NCBI GenBank assembly: GCA_949317995.1
Contig: OX439041.1
Coordinates: 3,102,501-3,166,500 of the forward strand
DNA: 64,000 nt
Source of the DNA: Acholoe squamosa
Taxonomy: Eukaryota > Annelida > Polychaeta > Phyllodocida > Polynoidae
Direction: 5' to 3'
A program made the translations under genes and the position numbers. Under the pieces are notes generated by a model, which was not told where the DNA came from, did not search any database, and was given only the letters and a program-made list of their open reading frames with translations. Numbering within the stretch: the stretch's first letter is position 1; every line of letters starts with the position of its first letter. This document shows positions 10,482-20,919 of the stretch, piece after piece.

Positions 10482-11308
10482 CTAACTGCCTGTGACTGTA
10501 TCATCAATTATAATATGTCTCTGACATAGTTTGACCTTGATGGAATTTGCCTTGCATAGAAAATACATTGCTCTTAGGTCGATAAACTGACGATGTTCAT
10601 TTTCACTTAGTTCATCTCCTATGGAAACATTGTCCCATTTGCTTTTACCTCTCAAATTCTTCAGGTTTTTGAATAGTTCGCTTTTACATTGTAGGTTGAG
10701 AAAGGTCAGACGTATGGGCCTATGCTTACCCTCCATATTGGCTGTATTTTGGTTTAGTTTTCTTTACTGAGGACCTTCTCTACGGACCGCCGCCACCATG
10801 TCTACACCCCAGTCAACGTTGGTATCGATGAATAATTGTTTCATATTGGCATACAGATCCTCATTTACCTTTTCCTCGTAACCTTCGATTATTACAACCT
10901 CCTGTGCATCAATTTTCTCCAGTTTTTCAAACTTATTTTGATGTGATTGTAGTAATTTGGTAGTCGCATCAGCCATCTTGTTTACGATTTCTAGACTGTC
11001 TTGACCTCTTGCGTGGCCTTCGAGTTCTCTTCTAGTTTCGTATCAACGGACACCAAAGTATCATTTAGTTTCGCATTTGTATCATTTATGCATTTAATTG
11101 AAGTTTGCAATTATAATAATGTTTGCAAAGTATTTGAGGTCACCAGTTCTTGTGCGGACATTCTTTTCTCGAGGGAATTTACTGTGTCAATAACTTCAGC
11201 TAGACTCGCTGTAGACTTCAACAATGGTCGGGCCGCCATGTTGGAAATTTCAGATACCTCACCTTGCTCAGGAGTTTTTGACCTAGTGTTGCCAGCAGGG
11301 GTTGACAT
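10482..11308 (-). pseudogene. Coiled-coil plus LINE-ORF1-like domain, upstream of NADAR
   Basis: Starting at the ATG at 11308 (MSTPAGNTRSKTPEQGEV) the reading runs through a helical, coiled-coil-like region (VIDTVNSLEKRMSAQELV, then NDTLVSVDTKLEENSKAT after a stop near 11111). It continues in a shifted frame (10976-10764, MADATTKLLQSHQNKFEKLEK) and ends with a domain at 10736-10482. That domain (RPIRLTFLNLQCKSELFKNLKNLRG ... IKVKLCQRHIIID in pieces) resembles the RRM/C-terminal domain of L1-type ORF1 proteins. At least two stops and two frameshifts interrupt it. The order coiled coil, RNA-binding-like domain, NADAR suggests one ancestral protein of about 500 residues. No LINE reverse transcriptase lies nearby. 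Confidence 0.6.
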
Positions 11309-14300
11309 TACTATGTAAGTCTGCACTTGAATAGCTTATAATTGCTAATAACTCGCTAAGAGTTACCACACTCGTAGGTTGACTATGTTTTTTTGAGAAA
11401 TTAGCGGAGCTCCCGACCGTGGATGTTTACCTGAGTGCTGCCATTATCCTCTATTGAAGTTAAGTAGGAAAAACAACAACTAGCTCACATACATGATTTA
11501 AATACTTGCTACCCTGATTGGACACTAATTTGATAGATACTACTATTGATGTTATAAAGACCTGCAGCTTGCATATGAGGAAAAAGATGGGAATATAAAA
11601 TAAATTGGGCCATATTGAGTCAATGGACAAAAATGGGCAAATTTGTTCAAAACAAGTCAATATGAGAGTATTAGGTCAAAAATGGGTAGAATTGGCCACA
11701 GATGAAGCACAGTGGACCACACCAGGTCAAAACATGTCAAATCGGCCCAAGTTTGGCTATTTGACCTAACATTAACCCAAATTGGTTAAGGGCCAGTGCT
11801 GCCCTCAGGCAGGATTTAGAATGTCCCTAAAGTGCAGCTGCTGCCTCAGGGCAGCATCAGTGGGCTGCCCAGGGGCAGCAATACCACATTGCTGGCATCC
11901 CTACATCACAAAATGCCGTAATTATTTACCAATAATAACAGTGTCTCTACATGAATATACATGTATACTCATTAGAAAAGTGCACATTTCTATAGTTAAT
12001 GCATTTTTAATACTCCTATCCTGCTACTTAAAGGCAGCATAAAATGTCTTTTATGCTGCCAAGGCCATAGGGTCAGCAGTTAACTCCCAAATGACATTTT
12101 TAAGGGCCAGCAGTTAAAGGGTCAAGATGGCCCCAGGTGGATACATTGGGTCAAAACAAGTCAATATGGGTCAAAATGGGTCAAATTGATAAATAAATTG
12201 GTCAACTTGGCAAGTATTGGCAATGTTGAGTCTGATGGACCAATATGGGTACATTTGCTCAAATAAGTCATAATGAGAAATTAGTTCAAAGGTGGATCAA
12301 GTGCCGATTCCACTGAGCTGAAATTCTGTTAATCTGACTTGTTTTTTCTATACTTTAGCATCATAAAAAATAATCAGATTAGCAAAATTTTGGCTGGTGG
12401 CATACCTGCTTAAAGTGGGACAAATAGAGTCATATAGACTCAAGTTAAGGACAAGGGCTCTAGGTGGCCAAAAATTAAATTGACAAAGAATTTCCATGTA
12501 ACTTGAAATATGTGTTCTTTACATAATGTGTCATTGACATATGAAATAAAAGGCTGGGGTAGCAAAACTACTTCCTGTGGTACTGGCCATCATTTGTTGG
12601 ACCCTTTAACATCGAGTTCAATGGGCCAATATCTAGCCAATTGAGATTTTGGAGTGATTTTTGTGAATATTTCCAAAACTATTCAAACAATTTCTTTAAA
12701 GAACTACAACTATGTTAATTGATATATGCAAATCAAGATGGTTCCAACGCTACTTTTTGCACAAGGTGAGTGTGAATCTAAGGGAGGTAGGCCTTTACTG
12801 CATAAGCCTATGGACAACAGTCTGAGGGGGTGAAGGGGGTCTTCATAGCATTTTGGAAAGATTTCTTCAAACCTAGTAAAAATGTTCATTTATATCATAG
12901 ACTTAACTTTTGAACTAATAATGATAGAAACCTCCTTAAAAAAATGCCAGATAACCCTCAATGAGCTAAATGCAGTAGTTCACAAAACAGCCGCTAGGTG
13001 CCTACCGCTGTCGTCCTTAAGTAAATTTGGTCCAATATGAGTCAAAATATGACACATTAGCATAAAATTGAACCAATTGAGCCCATCTTGTCCCAATTTA
13101 CCTATATTAGGTCTATCTAAGCCATACATTTTATGCTACTTCCTCCTACTTTGACCTATTTTAACATAATTTACCCTACTTAAGTTAATCTCAATCTTAT
13201 CCTGGGATAATTGATAATCTTGGTCTTTTTGACCAAATTGACCCAATTTAGCCAACTTAAGTCAACCTGACTCAAATTGGGCCAATATCAGGTCAATTTA
13301 GTATCTTTCACCCTGTTTGACCCAATTATGATTGTTCCACACTACATAGAAACATCCTTACTGCACCTTTGTGCAGTATTGGTATGGGGTTTAGGATGTG
13401 TGGATAAATCTAAAAGCAATAGGAATATTGTTAGTCTTGGTATCTTTTATACCTTTGTTAAAACCTAATAAGGGTTTGTTTCCATCTAGATAATAGAGGT
13501 AATGAATTATATTATTAACTAGTGGAAGACTCCCTTACATACCAAATATTCCTAGCATATTTCATAAAACCTCCCTCAGAAACCAACCCCCCTAACCTGA
13601 GGGAATTACATGAGCTGGATTTTGACCGAATCAAAACCACTTTTAACCAAAAGTGATGTAATCAATACTTTCCTCAAAAGCCTACCCCCACTTTACAAGA
13701 ATTGGGCCCAAATTCTGAATTTTGGGTGGCCATTGAGGGAACTTAACGGTGATTTTTATATCATTTCTTGACCCATGGCCTGATGATCAGGAAGAGTGTT
13801 TGAAGTCAACCTGCTGCTGGGTTCTTCATTGCCAGCTTTTGGAGTGATCATTTTTGAACATCAGTATTAAGGTTGGTTTTAGAGTGTGACCTACAGTTGA
13901 TACCTAGTGCAGATCTCACATATTCAAACTCATACAAGCAAAGTTTAAAAGGAGAGAGTGTTAAGCAAACCTTTGGGCAGACTAATCAGAGTTAACCTTG
14001 ACACCTTAAAACGGCAAAAAAAATAGCTGTTCTTGTTTGATACTGTTTAGTCAGAGAGAAAAAATCTTGTTATCATCTTCATTTTACAAAGGTTTAAAAT
14101 ATGATAAAGTTTGAGAAAAGGGCCGATTTTTGGGCAAAACTTTGAGGAAATGAAACACTATTGCATGGTATTCTTTAGAGCCTAAAGGATATGCCAGCGG
14201 AGTCACTCATTTTTCTAGGCAGAAGCAAATCATCTGATTCAAAGCTATTGTCATGGGTGAAGGACTTGAGAATTTGTGACCCATTTTGGTGGAAAAATGC

Positions 14301-16135
14301 CAAATAATGCTCATCAAGGGGGAGTATTTACCCAGAAGTGTTATTCAAAATTATTATCTATAGATATATAACACTATATATAGGCCTGAAAATCCCATAC
14401 TGTTGCACACAAATGGATGGCCCAGATTGAAGTTTGCTCTGTCTATTGTAATGTTTGCATCTTAGGTAAAAGATGGATATAATATATGTCCCTACCCTTT
14501 CAGAATTGGTGAAACAGCACTCCTAGTCATGAGCCCTTTAGGGGTCACGCCCATGTTGGGCCCAGTTAGGACCCCTTTCCCTCAAAGTTATGTTTGCACA
14601 TATTATCCAAATCTGTGGGAGTGCCCCCCCCCCAGACAAGCCCTGTATTTTTGATCATCATGCCCCCACTGCTCCCATCCTGCTAACTACCTGTGCATTG
14701 CAGTAAAGGGCCTGGTTACAGCTGAGAGCACAATACTCCAAGAGCCAAATGAAAGAGGCCACACTGTGGACCACCAAAGGCAATTCTGATACCTAGTATG
14801 GGAGGGGGGTCGGCCTTGCTAAAATACCGATAAATACGCAATTCATGAGGTATTAGGCAGTGGAGATCTTCCTAAAGGGCCAAATGATCATTTTTACCTC
14901 CAATCCCCAAGTCCCTCTCCACCCATCTTGCCCACTTCTTGCCCCACCCCCCTACACTGCATGTTCTGTTACAATATGCAGTATATACAAGGCATATCCA
15001 AATGTTGATTGCACGGTATTATTGAGTATGCTTTTCTACTACCTTTGCCTGCTCTGGGAACATAATTTCATGACATAAATGAGGGGGGGGGGGGCTAATA
15101 CCACTGTCACAACTCATGTATTGGTCACCAGGTTCCATCTTAATCCAAAGTAAATGAGCCAAAAGGAATGACAAGGGATAGAAAGAATTGGCTAAGACCA
15201 TAAAGATGCATAAAATCCTGAACCTCAACTGTCCCAAAAACATAGGAAAGAAAAGGACAGTTGACAGGGGACCAAGCCTCCTGGACCCCTCCCCACCCAT
15301 TAGGCTACAAAATTTAAAACACACATATCCCTTTCACTCAAGCCTTTTCAAATGGATCTAAATGACTAACCTACAGATATCCCGGTGGACCCAATCAGAA
15401 TTTGGCTTAGGCCTGCTCTTTCCCTTTTCTAAGCCCATTTTATAAGGGGCAACACATAATCCTTATGATTCATGCCACCCATAGAAATAGGCCCCTACTG
15501 ATCCACTACCATTAGGATTTCCTAGGACAGGCATGTAGACCACACTTGAACCACCATAGATGATACCAAGTAGGGTATCATAATGTCTTTTAGATTACAT
15601 TGCTGCAGAATACTGTGATACAGTAACAGATATAAGTGAAATTATCAAACAAGGACCCAAATCCACCAACCAAGACATGCTCTTCCCCCATGTTTCTATG
15701 TTCTGCCTCATTGAGTGTCCTTCTGAATTCTAACACAAACTGGATATGACAGCTGAATGCTTCAAGTAAAAATCTTACCAAATATTTCAACACATCTAGG
15801 ATTTTGTGGGAGTGTACCTATAGGGTGTCTCTCTGTACTGTTAGGTAGTAGGGGTGTCGGAAGCGATTTAAGGTGGGGGGAGCCCCACAGGGTGGGGGGG
15901 GGTGGTCTTGATGGGTGTCCTCTTGGATCTGCCCCTGTTAAAGGAGGCTCTGAACTGGTCTACTCTGCCTAATCTGACCTCATTCAGATATATCATGGAA
16001 GAATAAGCATTGGATTGAATAATACCTCCAAAATAGCGAAAGTGATTTCCCTGTTTTGGGGTCCAAATGCATAGTTTGAGCCTGTCCCCAAAGAAAACTA
16101 GATTTATCACCCCCCATACCTTAGTTATATCTTAG

Positions 16136-16195
<60 letters not shown>

Positions 16196-17642
16196 CTTTG
16201 CTAAGATATAAGTTTCCTCTATTATGCACTGTACATGTTTATTGCTGAAGGGGTGCCCAAGAACCCAAGAACCCTCACTTGGCCCTCCCTTAGCTGAAAA
16301 TGGGCATCCAAGGCTGCCCATTTTATAGCATCAAAAGTCGCAAGTAAAGACCACTCCAGGCCCTTAGTATGGGCATGGATCATCCAGGCTGGTCCAAGGC
16401 CTGATCTTAGGCAACTACCTTACCCCAACCACTACCACCATCCTGCTAAATAAAGCATACTCAACACTTTTCTGGCTATTACTGTCTCCCCAACTCATGG
16501 CTCTCTGCATATCATTGAGTTGAGTGACATATAGTTGGGTCCTATTATAGTGGTGGTATGCCAGCTGGATATGTACTGGCCTGCCCCCCAAATACAATTC
16601 CAGCAAAGACGAGGGCCAATTTTTGGGGTGCCTAGATGTCTAAGGTGATTCAGACAGCAGTAGGGACATGGTTGTTGTGTAAGAGAGAAGGCTTCAGCTA
16701 GAGTGCACTTAGAGTGGCTGTATAGGGGTACACTGTCACAGGTCACACAGTGGACATAATGCTGGTATACTGGAGAGGGAGGGGGCTAACTGCCTCTCAA
16801 ACCAGTGGTACTGACTACTATGCCCCTGCAGTGTAAGGGCTATTTCTGAACACAACTAGTGGCTACACAAGTAGAACTCTTGCTACTATGCCCATATGGA
16901 AAAAACATGATTGTCAATGGGGAAAGAATGCAGTTCTTGAAATAGCATTTATAATTATAAAGTAAAGATAATAGTTCAGTCAAATAGCATTACCTTTCAT
17001 AGATCAATGTAATAGAGCATAATTTTAGAAGTGCTAAAGATTGTTAAGTGTTGTAACTAATAGGTGCACTGGTAATACACTACAGATATCCAAATGAGAA
17101 GCATCAGTCATTAGATACTAGTTTCTTATATAGAATCATTACAGCCTTTGAAAATGGAGCAGCATACAGGTGGTCACCGTTATACATAACAATGATATAG
17201 TGAAATACTAAAAAGTACATGTATACTTACCCCAGGTGTTGGAGTGGTGAGCACTGCATGTCTTATGTGTGGGTGAGACAGGTAAAAATGGCAGCTCAGG
17301 TGAGGCAGTGTAGCCCAAAGTGGTCAGTCCCGTTGGTGTTTGGGAGTGGTCAGTAGGTATTAGAATGGGGGCTGGTGGGGGACATGAAAGGGTGCATTTC
17401 CATTTAGCACATAGTTCTTTAGGACCAGTTCTTGAATTAGATCTGGTCTCAAACAACTGCCAGGAGTGTTGGGGTGCTAAATCAAATCTATTAGCATATT
17501 ACCACAGATTCAGTTATCCCTACCAATACAGCATCTTATTGAGACTGCATGTTACATTTCACCAAGGTTTGTTGTTTCTTCTGACAGCTATGATTAGTTC
17601 AGCTTGTAATCTTTAACCATACTAGGGCTACTCATGTATTAA
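11309..17642. other. Gene-free DNA with GGTCAA-type degenerate repeats and simple repeats
   Basis: I find no supportable gene. From about 11590 to 12300 the plus strand is rich in degenerate GGTCAAAATGGGTCAAATT-like copies. From about 13025 to 13330 the complementary orientation dominates (TTGACCCAATTT). A C-run (14615-14630), G-runs (15082-15094, 15890-15900) and an (AT)n tract of about 60 bp (16135-16193) are present. ORFs in this stretch are short, without domains, and cross the repeats. Confidence 0.6.
16135..16193. repeat. (AT)n microsatellite
   Basis: Nearly pure TA dinucleotide run of about 59 bp. It generates a spurious Ile-Tyr ORF on the minus strand. Confidence 0.95.
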
Positions 17643-17825
17643 TGCATCATGCCCATCAGTTGTCATGATGCACCAATGAAGTGCTGGTGTGACTGCTCAT
17701 CAGCTCTTCTTTGTAGCATCATGCCGACCCTCCAGAAGTTTATTAATCTACCATGTAAGGTCTGCATGATGGCAGTATCACCAGCAGTTCATAGGTGTAT
17801 CATGATGACCAATGGGCATGATGCA
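17643..17825. repeat. Short inverted-repeat element (MITE-like)
   Basis: The ends TGCATCATGCCC and GGGCATGATGCA are perfect complements over 12 bp, and weaker pairing extends to about 31 bp. Total length is 183 bp with no coding capacity. A TSD cannot be separated from the inverted repeat. It could be a non-autonomous DNA transposon or a chance hairpin. Confidence 0.4.
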
Positions 17826-18261
17826 CTCAAGGGGTGCACTGCTCTTCATGCATATCCCCTATACCATATAAAGCATTACTTGTACACAAGGATGAACTTT
17901 TGCTTTGCTGTCCAAACATCATACCTGTAAAAAGTGTTACATTGTCTCATTCCACCTATGTTTCATGATAGAATCAATTCTTCTTTGCTTGGGTGGCAAG
18001 TAAGAGGTTGTTTGTCTGCAGCCCATGACCTAGAAAACCTAAATTTAGCTGACTCTTTACCTCACAGCCCTTCCCAACTTAGAGCAGCCTCTAATCATTG
18101 AGTGCCTATTTGCCAGCATATCTCAAATGTACTCAAGCAATGTCTAGCAAACAATCAAATCATGTCAGAAAGGCTGTAGTTGAGCAACACACATAATATC
18201 ATGATGAATTAAATGGATTATAATCATTCATGTCAATAGTTTAAATTAGTTGAGTACTGCC

Positions 18262-18332
18262 CTATCTATCTCTGTTTTCTGTATCTCTCTCTCTGTCTAT
18301 TTTTTTCTCTCTCCCATTGCCTCTCTTCTCTC

Positions 18333-18367
<35 letters not shown>

Positions 18368-18500
18368 CTCCCCACTTCTTCCTCTCTCAGTTTCTATCTG
18401 TAATTGTCTCCCCCTCTCTCTCTCTCTATCCCTACCTCGCCCTTCTATCTCTGCTTCTGTCTCTCTCTACTATTGTCTCTCTCTCCCTCTCTCCTTTCTG
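18262..18500. repeat. (TC)n-rich microsatellite tract
   Basis: Imperfect TCTCTC run with interspersed CCC and TA interruptions. The Ser/Leu-rich ORF across it is low-complexity and not a gene. Confidence 0.92.
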
Positions 18501-18612
18501 GTGGAGGATGACAAATACACTTTATGCTGCAGATGTAAGTTGGGGTCAATAAATCTCACTAGATAGCTCTCTGGTGAAATCCTGTGTTTTCACGTGAATA
18601 TGGGGTGTAAGT

Positions 18613-18664
18613 CCCAGGACTGACTGGTGAATATGTGCTCACAGATTCACCAGTCAGTCCCGGG
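18613..18664. repeat. 20-bp-stem hairpin
   Basis: The arms CCCAGGACTGACTGGTGAAT and ATTCACCAGTCAGTCCCGGG pair over 20 bp with one mismatch around a 12-nt loop (ATGTGCTCACAG). No gene is adjacent. It could be a MITE core or a recent inverted duplication. Confidence 0.8.
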
Positions 18665-18689
18665 ATTCTACCTGACTTATTTCTAGGGA

Positions 18690-19000
18690 GGGTACTCCTG
18701 ATGAGGTTCTATCCATGTCAGACACACACAGCACAAGTGTATTCCTTATGAGGTCCTATCCATATCAGACACACACAGTCCAAGGGTACTCCTTATGAGG
18801 TCCTATCTATATCAGACACACAGTACCTGGGCACTCCTCATGATGTTGTATCCATATCAGACACACACAGCACAAGTGTATTCCCTAGGAGGCCCTATCC
18901 ATATCAGACACACACAGTACATCAATATACCTTATGAAGTCTATTCATATCAGACACACCCAGTACATGGATATTCCTTATGAGGTTCTATCCATGTAAA
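18690..19000. repeat. Tandem array of about 59-bp units
   Basis: About six diverged copies of a unit built around CTTATGAGGTCCTATCC and ATATCAGACACACACAGTAC. It is non-coding. Confidence 0.8.
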
Positions 19001-20545
19001 TCTGTCCATGTAGGGTGAGGGAAGGATACTTTCATATACACACCATATAAGACACACAATTATGCACAACCTGTTCTCATGAGGTACTCACAATGTAGGA
19101 TTATAAACATTACTTGAAATCTAGAATTTTTTTTTTAATTTAAGCTATTGATAATGCCCATAGGTTGAAGGAATACACATGCCCCCATCATAGTAAAGCT
19201 AACTAGCTGCAGTTAAATGACCCCAGCATACTGAGTCATATTACCCATGTTTATCTAATTAATGAGTGGCAGATGGTCCTTGGGGAAGGGGTGAAGTTTC
19301 AACAATCCCTCTGCTGGTACTGAACCTCATAAGGGCAAAGACACACAACACACACAATGCATTTGTAAACTAGCACTGAGATGGTGAAAAGAGCCATATC
19401 ATAGATATTATAAGACGGACAGGCTTGCTGACAATATCATAAGAGGTTTTCTGATCCTAATAGCTCTACACACATTCATTTATCCATTCACAGCTTTGTA
19501 CATTTTTAGAAAACATAAAATGTGTTTTGTAGTCAATTTGATTTTTAGTCAAAGAAGGGCATAAAGTGCATCTCAGGTATAATCATTGTGGTGTTTGATG
19601 GTTTGTCACTAATGGACACAATGGGGGTTCTGTCAATGTTAGGTTCAGACACACCAGATATACCTAGGTTGGCCCTGTGAGGTTGTATCCATGTAATATT
19701 CACACACATAATTTTATATATGTCACCTTTGTGAGGTCTCCCCAAATGTCAGCTATAAAGTTGATCTTACTTAAGTTGTATTCTTGTATACTGAAACCCT
19801 GGTTACTATGGTAACTAGGTCATCTCTGCTGTAGTGTGATGTTTATCTGACTGATGATTGTCAGATGTTCTCTGGTAGGGGAAGCCTTCACTCTACCTCA
19901 TAAGGAGAAATACTCCATCTCAGTGAGACACACATATTTCTGCACATAATTCTACACAAAGCTCTATAGACAATATTTTAGGGATGATGTGCAATGATCT
20001 TTCATCTGCCCATGGGAACATCATATAGATGGTGTATGAGTAAGTGTCAGGAAAAAAGTGTAAAATGCCAGAAAACCATGGTTTTGGCCTTTAGCCATAG
20101 AAAAAAAAAATATGCCTATCCTATCTATTTATATCAGTTTGGGTGGATGTTGGTTGAAATTTTTTGCTACAGTCAGTTGAGTGTAGAAATTTACTCTTTA
20201 AAGTGTCTGTGACAATGGCTCTTAAATCAGAATAAAGCTTTCAATAATAGTGATATATTGTCCCTATAACACACCACATAAAAAAACCTTGTAAGGGGTT
20301 GAAATTGGTATCAAGATTTTAGCTGTCAGTCTAACGGTCCCTGATTTGTGGTTCGGATGGGTGCTACCATGTCCAGTTGGCAAGTTTCCCGTCAATATTT
20401 ATGCATGTTTCAATGAAAGAGCGGGAAAAACTGTGAAGAACGATGAAGACAATGTCTTCAGTCTTCACCATCTTTGGGTGCACTGCAAAAATCAAGTTTA
20501 ATCTATAAAGTGTCAAGTGTAGAGGTACTTATTGTATAACCATAG

Positions 20546-20894
20546 TGTTGGGTACCGTCTGACGTGGCGGGTGAGTCAATTCGGCGGACGTTCCTCAGGT
20601 TCCGCATAGGTGGCAGCACCGATCCGGGTCTGTGGGGACATCTGACGACGAACACCTGGGTCCTTATATAAAGCCCAGGGCTCAGCCGCTACGTCAGAGG
20701 CCCTTCTGGCCTCCAAGTATGTAAGACCATCCTTAATAACTGTTAGCTGCCCTCTTAATAACTACCGGGTAGCCATGAGTGTGTATTTTAATAAAGACTA
20801 TCCGTTGGCATACACTTGAAACACCGTCTTACTCTTTCTTTCCCGAATCGTAAGACCCGAACCCCCCAGGTCCATAAGACCATGAACTATTACA
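20546..20894 (+). mobile_element. B1 5' LTR (Ty3/gypsy family B)
   Basis: A 349-bp LTR starting TGTTGGGTACC and ending ACTATTACA, immediately followed by a primer-binding site. It contains a TATA box (TATATAA, 20665-20671) and a poly(A) signal AATAAA (20790-20795), so U3, R and U5 are in normal order. Its 3' part is repeated at 25967-26194 (B2). Confidence 0.88.
20665..20671 (+). promoter_or_regulatory. TATA box of the B1 LTR
   Basis: TATATAA lies 119 bp into the LTR and about 120 bp before AATAAA. The B2 LTR begins precisely at this TATA sequence. Confidence 0.65.
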
Positions 20895-20895
20895 C

Positions 20896-20910
20896 TGGTG
20901 CCGTGACCAG
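20896..20910 (+). other. Primer-binding site of B1
   Basis: TGGTGCCGTGACCAG begins one base after the LTR end. TGG at the 5' end fits complementarity to a tRNA CCA tail. The priming tRNA cannot be named without a tRNA set. The same site is at 26196-26210. Confidence 0.75.
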
Positions 20911-20919
20911 TTAGTTCTG

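Larger units (their letters stand above)
17826..20545. other. Gene-free DNA left of element B1
   Basis: There is no supportable gene. The stretch holds a TC-rich microsatellite, a strong hairpin and a tandem array, listed separately. The remaining sequence (19010-20545) is AT-rich. It has further CAGACACAC / TATCCATGT echoes of the array near 19600-19740 and no ORF with recognisable features. Confidence 0.6.

Noticed and set aside
13277-13468. Short ORF with a hydrophobic stretch as a possible host gene
   Set aside because: 63 codons, no homology I recognise, in the GGTCAA repeat zone with no splice-site context I can support.
16136-16321. Minus-strand ORF ending in Ile-Tyr repeats
   Set aside because: Generated by the (AT)n tract.
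18250-18552. Ser/Leu-rich membrane-like ORF
   Set aside because: It lies wholly on a (TC)n microsatellite.
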